NCBI GenBank assembly: GCA_964543275.1 | Contig: CAZIWW010000006.1 | Location: forward strand, 1-28,862 | DNA from: CAZIWW01 sp964543275 | GTDB lineage: Bacteria; Patescibacteriota; Minisyncoccia; Moranbacterales; UBA11712 | Direction: 5' to 3' | Length of the DNA: 28,862 nt | Shown: positions 1 through 7,231 of the stretch, one piece after another | How positions within the stretch are numbered: position 1 is the stretch's first letter | How the letters are laid out: each line of letters starts with the position of its first letter | Translations under genes and position numbers: made by a program | Notes under the pieces: generated by a model | The model's input: the letters and a program-made list of their open reading frames with translations, nothing else | The model's database searches: none | Told to the model about the DNA's origin: nothing

Positions 1-452
1 GAAGGAATTTTTGCCCTTTTGCGAACTCCGCGCCGCAGGCGCGGTTGGGGCGGGAAGCGTTTCCGCGTTTCCTCTGTTAATAGGAAGGCAAAACGGAAAA
101 ATTTTCCTCCACATTTTTTTTAATTGCGCGTCCCCATCCCGCCTTGGCGGGACAATTAAGGAAAAGAAAATTTTTCTGTTTTGCCTGTCGCCGTAGTCCC
201 GCGCCGGAGGCAAGCTTGGTGCGGGATAAACTCCGCGGGGCTGGCGGAAATCCCGCAGTATTGCGGGAGGGTTCAATCTATTCCGCCAGAGCGGTACTCG
301 AAAAAGATTCGAATTTCGTCCAAACAGCACCGCCAAGTTTCAAAATTGGGGTTTTGGTGAAGTGAGTTAGAATCTTATCCAAAGGACGCCGCCATTTTTC
401 AAATAAAAAATAAATTTAAGAAGAAATAAGCATTGTTGCGATTTGCGATAAG
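1..452. other. Gene-free region with clustered inverted repeats
   Basis: I see no convincing gene here; the short open frames have no family features. The stretch is rich in small GC hairpins: 28-34/38-44 (7 bp, 3-nt loop), 137-143/146-152 (7 bp) flanked by a further pair 121-126/153-158, 197-202/221-226, and 251-257/262-268 (7 bp) nested inside an 8-bp pair 242-249/281-288. An imperfect repeat of about 40 nt appears around 310-350 and 368-410. No T-tract follows the hairpins, so they are not clear terminators. They may be decayed repeats or the end of an upstream transcript. Confidence 0.6.
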
Positions 453-1706
453 ATGGCAAATAACAAAAGACAAAATAATTTGTTGTGCGAAATATTATCT
501 TCTCCAAGAAAGAGGATTTCTATTTTCAGAGAAGCGCCTGTAAACAATCAAGGATTTATTCTTTTGAGCTTGTCAAAACGAATACGGCGGGATGTTATGG
601 ATAAATTAGATGACAGGGAATTAATAGACATCATTGATTATTTAGATCCAGATGAAGCAACCGATTTGTTGCAAAGCGTAGGTGTTAAAAGAAGCAAAAA
701 ACTCTTGAGAAAATTAGGCAGAGAAATAAGGGAAAAAGTTGAATTTTTGCTTAAATTCGACCCAAGAACTGCCGCTGGGCTGATGAGCTTGGATTATGTC
801 GAAGTGAATAAAGACATTTCATTTGAGCAACTTTCTGAAAAGATTGAAAAACACGAGAAAAGAACGGGAAAATTTCCAACTGTGCTTATTGTTGAAAATG
901 GATTTTTAGCAGGGGAGCTGCCAGCATATACTCTTGCTGTAGCTAAAAGAAAAGAGAAAATCAGTAAATATATTAAAAAAATTCCTTCTATTAAATATAA
1001 TAAAAGCGAAGCCGAGATTGCTGCGATATTTAAAAAGCATACGCACAATAAAATCGCGGTTTTGGATAAAGATGAAAGTATTTTAGGAATTATTTATTCT
1101 GACGATATTCTTAAATTAATAGAAAAACAATCCTTAAATCATCTTCGTGAATTCGCGGGTGTTAGCGAAGAAGAAGATGTTCTGGACTCCGCGTTAGTAA
1201 AGGTAAAAAACAGATATAAATGGCTTATTATCAACCTTGCTACGGCATTTCTTGCCGCGTCTGTTGTGGGACTTTTTCAGGAGACAATTTCCACATTTGT
1301 TTTATTAGCTGTTTATATGCCAATAGTAGCGGGCATGGGCGGAAACGCGGGGATCCAAACCTTGGCAGTTGTTGTTAGAGGTCTGGCGCTAAAAGAGATT
1401 GAGCTGAAAACGGGCAAAAGAGTTATTTTAAATGAAATACTTGCCGGCGGAATAAATGGAGTTATAAATGGAGTTATAGTTGCCGCCGTGGCTATTTTGT
1501 GGAACAAAAATCCAATGTTTGGATTAATTATTGGATTGGCAATGATCATTAATCTTATAATAGCCGGCTTTTTTGGGGCAATTACACCCTTAGTAATGAA
1601 AAAGTTAGGGAAAGACCCGGCTTCATCAGCAACTATTTTTATAACAACCGCAACCGATGTTTTTGGATTTTTCGCGTTTTTAGGATTGGCGGCAATTATG
1701 CTGTGA
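453..1706 (+). CDS. mgtE: MgtE family magnesium transporter
   Basis: This is an inner-membrane Mg2+ channel/transporter of 417 aa, slightly shorter than typical (about 450). An MgtE N-terminal domain (about residues 30-115, with LDPDEATDLL) is followed by a CBS pair (about 115-225) that in the family senses cytosolic Mg2+, then a hydrophobic pore domain from about 256 to the end. The pore signature GGNAGIQ is at 296-302, and the conserved acidic residue of the last helix is D402 in TATDVFG; in characterised MgtE this Asp lines the Mg2+ site. The gene ends with TGA, showing TGA is a stop in this genome. No clear Shine-Dalgarno site or promoter is visible upstream. It is followed by two perfect hairpins and then by a DUF4446 gene; it appears to be transcribed alone. 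Confidence 0.95.
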   Translation: MANNKRQNNLLCEILSSPRKRISIFREAPVNNQGFILLSLSKRIRRDVMDKLDDRELIDIIDYLDPDEATDLLQSVGVKRSKKLLRKLGREIREKVEFLLKFDPRTAAGLMSLDYVEVNKDISFEQLSEKIEKHEKRTGKFPTVLIVENGFLAGELPAYTLAVAKRKEKISKYIKKIPSIKYNKSEAEIAAIFKKHTHNKIAVLDKDESILGIIYSDDILKLIEKQSLNHLREFAGVSEEEDVLDSALVKVKNRYKWLIINLATAFLAASVVGLFQETISTFVLLAVYMPIVAGMGGNAGIQTLAVVVRGLALKEIELKTGKRVILNEILAGGINGVINGVIVAAVAILWNKNPMFGLIIGLAMIINLIIAGFFGAITPLVMKKLGKDPASSATIFITTATDVFGFFAFLGLAAIML

Positions 1707-1822
1707 AAATAGTTGGAGCTTTCTTAATTACTGCTTACTATGAGTATGAACAGGTATGCCAAAGCTTTTATCCAAACCAAAAACGCTTTTCTGCAATATG
1801 AGAATGGCGCTGGAGTGGAAGT

Positions 1823-1863
1823 GCTGGAAGCTTAACTTCCATTATGGAAGTTAAGCTTCCAGC
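1823..1863. repeat. Perfect 18-bp inverted repeat
   Basis: Arms 1823-1840 and 1846-1863 are perfectly complementary over 18 bp with a 5-nt loop (ATTAT). No T-tract follows, so it is not a standard intrinsic terminator. It lies between mgtE and the DUF4446 gene. It could be a palindromic repeat element or a transcript-stabilising hairpin. Confidence 0.85.
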
Positions 1864-1888
1864 GTCCTGCTGATATTATATTACCTTT

Positions 1889-1917
1889 GTGGAGACGAGG
1901 CACTGCCTCGTCTCCAC
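1889..1917. repeat. Perfect 13-bp inverted repeat
   Basis: GC-rich arms 1889-1901 and 1905-1917 pair perfectly with a 3-nt loop (ACT). The element sits 25 nt after the 18-bp hairpin. The following bases are CGTTTACAGG, so there is no strong terminator tail. It may be a dispersed palindromic repeat. Confidence 0.85.
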
Positions 1918-1979
1918 GTTTACAGGGTTTACATTAACAAAAATCGGTGTTAAGTTATAAGACACGGGTAACTTTTTTT

Positions 1980-2504
1980 ATGGAAAATTTAGTTTCTGTC
2001 ATTCAAGACAATTTGGGAATTAGTGTCATCTTAGCCATTTTAGTTGGCGTGGCGCTTTTGGTTTGGAATATTTTTTTGCAAATTAGCATCAGCCGCATTA
2101 AGAAAAATAGAGGGGAATTATTTTCAGGGAAGAAAACTACCGACTTAGAATCATTAATTTTAGGACATGCCAGAGAGCTTAAGGAGCTTGATCGCGATGT
2201 GCAAGATCTTTACAATATCTCTAATCAAATTCATAACCTAGCCAGCTGTTCTGTGCACAAAGTAGGAGTGGTGAGGTTTAATCCATTCAAAGACTTTGGC
2301 GGTGATCAAAGCTTTTCTATAGCCCTTCTGGACGGGCATAACAATGGCGTGGTTATTTCCAGTTTGCATACTCGCGAAGGCAACCGGGTTTATGCTAAGC
2401 CCGTTACGAAAGGAAAATCAGTGAAGTATCCCTTGGCGGATGAAGAAGTAGAGGCGATTAAGAAAGCGGAGGCGGGAAGTGTAGCTTTAAGGAGAAAAGC
2501 ATAA
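1980..2504 (+). CDS. DUF4446 family membrane-anchored protein
   Basis: The 174-aa protein has one N-terminal membrane segment (about residues 13-33), a charged coiled-coil-like linker (about 40-75), then the conserved DUF4446 core (about 80-165). Recognisable core motifs are VRFNPFKDFGG, SFSIALLDGHNNG and ADEEVEAIKKA. The function of this family is not established. I start at the ATG at 1980 because the protein then begins just ahead of the membrane helix; an in-frame GTG at 1947 would add 11 residues without family support. Fifty bases separate it from infB, so the two could be cotranscribed. Confidence 0.85.
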   Translation: MENLVSVIQDNLGISVILAILVGVALLVWNIFLQISISRIKKNRGELFSGKKTTDLESLILGHARELKELDRDVQDLYNISNQIHNLASCSVHKVGVVRFNPFKDFGGDQSFSIALLDGHNNGVVISSLHTREGNRVYAKPVTKGKSVKYPLADEEVEAIKKAEAGSVALRRKA

Positions 2505-2554
2505 GAGCTTTTAATTAAGGAAATTGTGGCGATTGTGGAAATCTGGGTAAATAT

Positions 2555-4339
2555 ATGGAAAGAGAGAACGGAAAAAAAGTTAAAATACCATCCCTTGTTA
2601 CCGTAAAGAAATTTGCGGAGCTTTTAAATTTGCCAGTGGCGGAAGTAATCAAGGAGCTGATGAAAAATAAGATTATGGCGGCGATTAACGACGAGATTGA
2701 TTACGAAACGGCGGCTATTATTGCCGAGGATTTAAATTACGAAGTGGAGCAAGATCTAGAATCAGACGGTTTAGGCGGGCTTACTTTAGAAAAACTGGAC
2801 GAAATACTAAAAAAGGAAAGAGAAAGCGGGAAAAATCTCCAGCCGCGTCCGCCGGTAGTGACCATTTTAGGTCATGTGGATCATGGCAAGACGACTTTGC
2901 TGGATGCTATCCGCAAAACATCGGTAGCCGAGAAAGAAGCCGGCGGAATTACCCAGCACATCAGCGCTTATCAAGTTAAGAGAAGAGGGGAGATTATCAC
3001 CTTTGTTGATACGCCTGGTCATGAGGCTTTCAGCGCTATGCGGGAACGCGGAGTGAGTCTGGCGGATATTGCCATCCTAGTAGTGGCGGCTGATGACGGA
3101 ATCCGTCCGCAAACGGAAGAGGTCATCAGCTATCTAAAGGAGAAAAAAATTCCAATGGTAGTGGCTATCAACAAAATTGACAAACCCAACGCTAATATTC
3201 AAAAGGTAAAACAGGAATTAGCCGACAGAGAGATAGTAATTGAGGAATGGGGCGGAGATAAGGTCTGCGCTGAAATTTCAGCTAAGCAGAACATAGGCAT
3301 CGACGAGCTTTTAGATATGATTCTTCTGGTGGCCGAGGTTGAAGATCTTAAGGCGGACCACAAACGGTCTCCGTTGGGAGTGGTGATCGAATCCTACATG
3401 GATCCCAAAAGAGGTCCTATTGCCGCCGTTTTAATAAGAACTGGAACGCTTAAAGAAGGTCAAGACATTTCCGCAGGCTCTGTTTTGGGTCGGGTCAAGA
3501 GGTTAGAGAATTTTAAAGGCGAACAAATTAAAGAAGCTGGTCCATCTACACCAGTTACGGTGATTGGACTTAACAGTATCCCTAGTGTGAATGATGTGTT
3601 TCAAGGAGTCGCCGGTTTGCGCGGAGCCAAGGGCAGGCAAAGAGGAATGAAAGTTCCGGGCTTGGACAACGGGGTTAAAAAAATTAACTCGGAGCGGATT
3701 TATGAAGATATTGAGTCTCAAAGAATAAAAAAGCTGAACATAATTTTGAAAGCTGATGTCCATGGATCGCTTGAAGCCATTGTTCAGATTTTAGCGGCCA
3801 TTAAGTCTGATGAGGTGGGCATTAATTACATTGACCAGGAAGTAGGGGGAATTACCGAATCGGATGTGAAATTAGCCCAAAATTCCAAGGCGATTATTTT
3901 CGGCTTTAACAGCGAGCCGACTACCGTGGCAAAACGGCTGGCCCAGATGAATAATGTGGAAATCTGCACTTACAAAGTTATCTACGAACTGGTCGAGGAG
4001 ATTAAAAGACGGCTTAGCGACATGCTGGGCGAGGAAATTAAAAGGACTGATTTGGGCAAGCTTAATGTTTTGGCGATTTTTAAAACCGGCAAGCGGGATA
4101 TGATTGTCGGCGGAAAAGTAAGCTCGGGAGTAATAAAAAATCAGGAAAATATTGAGGTTGTGAGGAATGATAAAGTTATCGGCCGGGGAAAACTGGCTAA
4201 TCTTCAGCAAAACAAAGTTAATGTCGACGAAGTGAGGGAAGGACAGGAATGCGGGATTACTTTTGAGGGAGAGACGAAAATTAAGGAAGGGGATGTGTTA
4301 GTTTGTTTTCATGAAGAGGTGGTGAAGAAGAGTTTATAG
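2555..4339 (+). CDS. infB: Translation initiation factor IF-2
   Basis: IF-2 is the GTPase that brings fMet-tRNA to the 30S subunit and promotes subunit joining. At 594 aa it is a short form that lacks the long N-terminal extension of E. coli IF-2 (890 aa). The N-terminal IF2_N helical module covers about residues 10-65. The G domain carries G1 GHVDHGKT (106-113), switch II DTPGHE (152-157), NKID (206-209) and SAK (242-244). Beta-barrel domain II, domain III and the C-terminal fMet-binding domain follow in normal order to the end. No Shine-Dalgarno motif precedes the ATG at 2555. The next gene is rbfA, a common partnership in bacterial infB operons. Confidence 0.98.
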   Translation: MERENGKKVKIPSLVTVKKFAELLNLPVAEVIKELMKNKIMAAINDEIDYETAAIIAEDLNYEVEQDLESDGLGGLTLEKLDEILKKERESGKNLQPRPPVVTILGHVDHGKTTLLDAIRKTSVAEKEAGGITQHISAYQVKRRGEIITFVDTPGHEAFSAMRERGVSLADIAILVVAADDGIRPQTEEVISYLKEKKIPMVVAINKIDKPNANIQKVKQELADREIVIEEWGGDKVCAEISAKQNIGIDELLDMILLVAEVEDLKADHKRSPLGVVIESYMDPKRGPIAAVLIRTGTLKEGQDISAGSVLGRVKRLENFKGEQIKEAGPSTPVTVIGLNSIPSVNDVFQGVAGLRGAKGRQRGMKVPGLDNGVKKINSERIYEDIESQRIKKLNIILKADVHGSLEAIVQILAAIKSDEVGINYIDQEVGGITESDVKLAQNSKAIIFGFNSEPTTVAKRLAQMNNVEICTYKVIYELVEEIKRRLSDMLGEEIKRTDLGKLNVLAIFKTGKRDMIVGGKVSSGVIKNQENIEVVRNDKVIGRGKLANLQQNKVNVDEVREGQECGITFEGETKIKEGDVLVCFHEEVVKKSL

Positions 4340-4465
4340 TTTAAGTCGCAGGCAGCGGGGCTGTTGGCGGTTGGTTTGGTTATTAGTTATAGTTTACTGG
4401 ATGTTTTCCGTTCACTTATGACTAAAGATTAACGGTCTGACTTACTGCCAGTAACCAATTTCTCA

Positions 4466-4810
4466 ATGACTCATTTTCGCATTAACCGCATCAACGAATT
4501 AATAAAAGAAACCTTAGGGAAGTTGGTCAACGAGGAGGTGGAAATTCCTTCTGGGGTTTTTGCTACTGTAACCAGAGTTGACACCTCCCGCGACCTTCGC
4601 TATGCTAGAGTGTTTTTAAGCGTGTTCCCGGAGAAGGAATTTAGAAAAGTTCTCGAGTTGTTGCGCAGGAAAATGTATGTCGTTCAAGGCAGGTTAAACA
4701 AACGGCTTCATATGAAACCGCTTCCGCGAATAGAGTTCGTGGCCGATCGCACCGAAGCCGAAGCGGATAAAATAGAGAAATTACTGAAGAAATGTAAACC
4801 AGCCGCTTAA
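4466..4810 (+). CDS. rbfA: Ribosome-binding factor A
   Basis: RbfA is a cold-shock and 30S-maturation factor that binds near helix 1 of 16S rRNA. The 114-aa product matches the single KH-like domain of the family: N-terminal INRINELIKETLGKLV, a central strand with VTRVDTSRDLRYARVFLSV, and a C-terminal RIEFVADRTEAEADKIEKLL (about residues 88-107). Length is normal. It lies 126 nt after infB. That gap contains a weak long-range pairing (TTGGTTA at about 4375 with TAACCAA at about 4452). No Shine-Dalgarno site is visible. An NrnA-like gene follows after a long hairpin. Confidence 0.95.
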   Translation: MTHFRINRINELIKETLGKLVNEEVEIPSGVFATVTRVDTSRDLRYARVFLSVFPEKEFRKVLELLRRKMYVVQGRLNKRLHMKPLPRIEFVADRTEAEADKIEKLLKKCKPAA

Positions 4811-4816
4811 AAGAGT

Positions 4817-4974
4817 TTGGAATTGTGAATTTTGAATTTAGAATAAGAATATTGAATAGATAATACTGTCAACCAAAAGCTGATCCTAGCCTGACGGACG
4901 AGCAGACGCCTCTGGCGGAAATTCTTTATTCTAGATTCCCGTTCTCAATTCCAAATTCCAAATTTTCAATTCTA
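4817..4974. repeat. Long imperfect inverted repeat, AT-rich arms
   Basis: The left arm (about 4817-4865, built of GAATTTTGAATTTAGAAT-like units) pairs imperfectly with the right arm (about 4919-4974, built of TTCTAGATT and CAATTCCAAATT units) around a GC-rich centre. Closely similar elements lie upstream of rpoC (17021-17131) and recA (26371-26483). The right arm ends only 7 nt before the next ATG. Confidence 0.7.
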
Positions 4975-4981
4975 CAACCAC

Positions 4982-5956
4982 ATGACTTACAAGTACGCTA
5001 AAGAATTTGTTGCTATCAGACAAGAATTAGAGAAAGCCCAAAAAGTTCTTTTAGTAGCTCACTCTAGGCCCGATGGAGATACGGTTGGTTCGGTGTTTGC
5101 CTTAAGAGAGTACCTTTCTCGTTTTCCGTCCAAGGAAATTGTGGCGACTTGCACTGATAGTTTCCCGGAGTACTTGAAGAATTTTTTTGACGAGGGTTTT
5201 GCCGATTGCCGCAAAATTAAAATTTCCGACTTCGATCTTCTGATAGGCTGTGACGGAGTAGAGAGGGGATTTGAAAAAATCGTTGTCTCTAAAACTGCCG
5301 GCCAAAAGGTGATACTTTTGGATCATCATACTACCTTAAAGCTTAAATTAATTAAACCTGACATTGTTATTAGCGATGAGGAATACTCTTCTGTGTGCGA
5401 GATACTTTACGATTTTTTCGATTTTCACCGCATTGAGATTAATAAAAAAATAGCCTCTTTTCTTTTAATCGGCATCCTTAATGACACGGGAGTTTTCCAG
5501 CATGCCAATACAACGCCGCGGGTGATGGAGATAGTCGCTTCTCTTATGAGAAAAGGCGCTTCTCTCAACAAAATAATTCAGCTTACTTTTAAAAATAGAA
5601 GGCTGGAAACATTAAGACTTTGGGGAAGGGCGCTGGAAAGAGCGGAGATAAATCAGAAGACGGGAGTGATTATGTCCTATATCACTAAAGCTGACTTGGA
5701 AGAACTAAAAGCTAGCGCGGAGGATGTCGCCAGCGTAGCCGAGATACTGAATACCGTGTCGGACGCGAAGTTTTCTCTGGTTCTGTCGGAAAGGGACAAT
5801 AACAAAGTTAAAGGAAGCCTTCGAAGCGAGGATTATAAAAATGTGGATGTTTCTAAAATTGCCCAGGGACTTCGCGGCGGAGGACATCGTTTAGCCAGCG
5901 GATTTGAAGTAAGGGGTAGATTAGTGAAGAGCAGAAATGGATGGCTGGTAGAATAG
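4982..5956 (+). CDS. nrnA: DHH/DHHA1 phosphoesterase, NrnA-like (nanoRNase / pAp phosphatase)
   Basis: The 324-aa protein has both halves of the RecJ-like DHH superfamily. The DHH domain shows motif I AHSRPDGDTVGS (26-37), the Asp of GCDG (89-92), the name-giving DHH at 114-116 and LNDTG (166-170). The DHHA1 domain carries GGGHRLASG (299-307). Two-domain proteins of this length degrade 2-5 nt RNAs and dephosphorylate pAp. The position directly after rbfA matches the order in many Gram-positive genomes. With RNase Y encoded in the same window it could finish RNA decay, which is an inference. A DNA-directed or cyclic-dinucleotide activity cannot be excluded from sequence alone. Confidence 0.88.
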   Translation: MTYKYAKEFVAIRQELEKAQKVLLVAHSRPDGDTVGSVFALREYLSRFPSKEIVATCTDSFPEYLKNFFDEGFADCRKIKISDFDLLIGCDGVERGFEKIVVSKTAGQKVILLDHHTTLKLKLIKPDIVISDEEYSSVCEILYDFFDFHRIEINKKIASFLLIGILNDTGVFQHANTTPRVMEIVASLMRKGASLNKIIQLTFKNRRLETLRLWGRALERAEINQKTGVIMSYITKADLEELKASAEDVASVAEILNTVSDAKFSLVLSERDNNKVKGSLRSEDYKNVDVSKIAQGLRGGGHRLASGFEVRGRLVKSRNGWLVE

Positions 5957-6049
5957 ATAAAATTAAAAATGTAAAATGCAAAATTAAAATTTTTGGGATT
6001 GACTAAATTTTATTAAAATCTTTGTTTTACGAATTCGAGTCAAAATAAA

Positions 6050-6694
6050 ATGTCTAAGCTAGAGGAATTAACTAGCGAGATAATAAAATGTCGCAAATGT
6101 CAACTTCATGAAACCCGGACCAATGTGGTTCCAGGCGAGGGCAGTGAAAATGCTGAAATTATGTTCATCGGCGAGGGCCCCGGCGAAAACGAGGATAAGC
6201 AGGGGCGTCCCTTCGTCGGCGCGGCGGGGAAGTTTCTGGGCGAGATGATTGAAATGATCGGACTCAAACGAGAAGGTGTTTACATAACTAATATAATTAA
6301 GTGCCGCGCGCCGGGAAACCGCGATCCGCTTCCCGAGGAAGTTGAAGCCTGCTGGCCCTGGCTTTTGCGGCAGATACAAATCATTAAGCCTAAGCTTATT
6401 GTGATTTTAGGGAGGCACGCTATGGAAAGGTTTTTGCCGAGTCAGAAAATTTCCAAGATTCACGGACAAGCCATGCGCCGGAAAGTTGATGGAATCGGCC
6501 GCCAAGTTTTTTACGTCCTCTATCATCCCGCGGCGGCTCTCTACCAGGGAAGCTTGCGGGAAACTTTAATTGCCGACTTTAAAAAAATTCCAAAAGTGTT
6601 GGAGGCGATCGGCAAAGATGAAAACGTTAAACCGACTGACAATGCGAGCGGTGTTTTGGCGGAAGAAGAGAATAAGCAGGCGAGTTTGTTTTGA
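6050..6694 (+). CDS. Uracil-DNA glycosylase, family 4 (Fe-S type)
   Basis: The enzyme removes uracil from DNA as the first step of base-excision repair. The 214-aa protein has the four cluster-ligand cysteines of family 4: C14, C17, C85 and C101. The active-site motif GEGPGENED (41-49) is followed by the QGRPFVG loop (51-57), and the HPAAALY motif (159-165) supplies the leucine-loop histidine. A low-complexity tail of about 25 residues ends in QASLF, which resembles a clamp-binding (PIP-type) peptide; that reading is speculative. No Shine-Dalgarno site is seen. The gene is followed by about 100 AT-rich bases and then a separate small-RNA-like unit. Confidence 0.93.
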   Translation: MSKLEELTSEIIKCRKCQLHETRTNVVPGEGSENAEIMFIGEGPGENEDKQGRPFVGAAGKFLGEMIEMIGLKREGVYITNIIKCRAPGNRDPLPEEVEACWPWLLRQIQIIKPKLIVILGRHAMERFLPSQKISKIHGQAMRRKVDGIGRQVFYVLYHPAAALYQGSLRETLIADFKKIPKVLEAIGKDENVKPTDNASGVLAEEENKQASLF

Positions 6695-6796
6695 AAGGTT
6701 AAAAGTCAAAAACTAAAGACCAAAACTATAAATAAAAATCTAAAGTGTTTTCGGGTTTTTACATCTTACGCTTTAATTTTCTTAGAGCGGCGCTCA

Positions 6797-6825
6797 TTGA
6801 CCATCCTATTTACAGATGCTATTTT
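6797..6825 (+). promoter_or_regulatory. Sigma-70-like promoter for a small transcript
   Basis: The -35 TTGACC (6797-6802) is followed by a 17-nt spacer and the -10 TATTTT (6820-6825). Predicted start is near 6832. A terminator-like structure ends near 6930, so the transcript would be about 100 nt. Confidence 0.5.
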
Positions 6826-6831
6826 TTAATA

Positions 6832-6930
6832 GAAGTTTAGCAATTTCTAAAGGTCACTGGGTGTCTCGTCCAGTTTTGAGGTATCATAAAACTGGGTTGG
6901 AAACCCAGCGGCCTCAAAGGAATTTTTTTG
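6832..6930 (+). ncRNA. Candidate structured small RNA or attenuator, unknown family
   Basis: No open frame fits here. The 3' end looks like an intrinsic terminator: an outer stem 6875-6881/6912-6918 encloses an inner hairpin 6892-6898/6902-6908, and a T7 run lies at 6923-6929. A competing 8-bp perfect pairing, 6870-6877 with 6888-6895, uses parts of both stems. The RNA could therefore switch between two folds. A third option pairs 6856-6860 with 6870-6874. It stands alone between the glycosylase gene and tRNA-Cys. I do not recognise it; it lacks the SRP RNA core. Confidence 0.4.
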
Positions 6931-6993
6931 TGATTGTTTTAAGTTAAGACCGCAGAGAATTGGCGGAGAGATTAGAAAAAAATGTTGAAATAT

Positions 6994-7066
6994 GGCCGGG
7001 TGGCGAAGTAGCTAACGCGGCGGTCTGCAAAACCGCTATTCATGGGTGCAAGTCCCATCTCGGCCT
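6994..7066 (+). tRNA. tRNA-Cys (GCA)
   Basis: Acceptor strands 6994-7000 and 7059-7065 pair 7/7 (one G-U). Anticodon stem 7020-7024/7032-7036 encloses loop CTGCAAA with anticodon GCA at 7027-7029. T stem 7042-7046/7054-7058 is perfect. The T-loop reads TGCAAGT, with G at the position normally T55. The discriminator is T7066, a known tRNA-Cys identity base. CCA is not encoded. Confidence 0.95.
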
Positions 7067-7081
7067 CAAGAATTATTTTTT

Positions 7082-7165
7082 GCCCGGGTGGTGGAATTGG
7101 CATACACGCAGGACTTAAAATTCTGTGGTCGAAAGACCGTGCGAGTTCGAGTCTCGCCCCGGGCA
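7082..7165 (+). tRNA. tRNA-Leu (UAA)
   Basis: Acceptor 7082-7088/7158-7164 pairs perfectly, with discriminator A7165. Anticodon stem 7109-7113/7121-7125 holds loop CTTAAAA, anticodon TAA at 7116-7118. A long class II variable arm (GGTC GAAA GACC) precedes a normal T arm with loop TTCGAGT. The gene starts 15 nt after tRNA-Cys, so the two are probably cotranscribed. CCA is not encoded. Confidence 0.96.
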
Positions 7166-7171
7166 CAATAA

Positions 7172-7227
7172 AAACTCGCGAATTTGGGATGCCTATCTAT
7201 TAGTAGTAGGTGCTCCCGATCCGCGGG
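7172..7227 (-). terminator. Probable terminator of gpmI (minus strand)
   Basis: Arms 7186-7195 and 7207-7217 form about 10 bp with one bulge. An outer CGCG/CGCG pair (about 7177-7180 and 7222-7225) extends it. Read on the minus strand, the structure is followed by AGTTTTTATT. It sits between the convergent tRNA-Leu and gpmI. Confidence 0.45.
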
Positions 7228-7231
7228 TTAT

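Noticed and set aside
144..365. 73-aa open frame at the window start
   Set aside because: It runs through hairpin-forming repeats, has no start signal and no protein-family pattern.
2555..4339. IF-2 suspected of N-terminal truncation
   Set aside because: The IF2_N module and all GTPase and C-terminal domains are present; short IF-2 is normal in small genomes.
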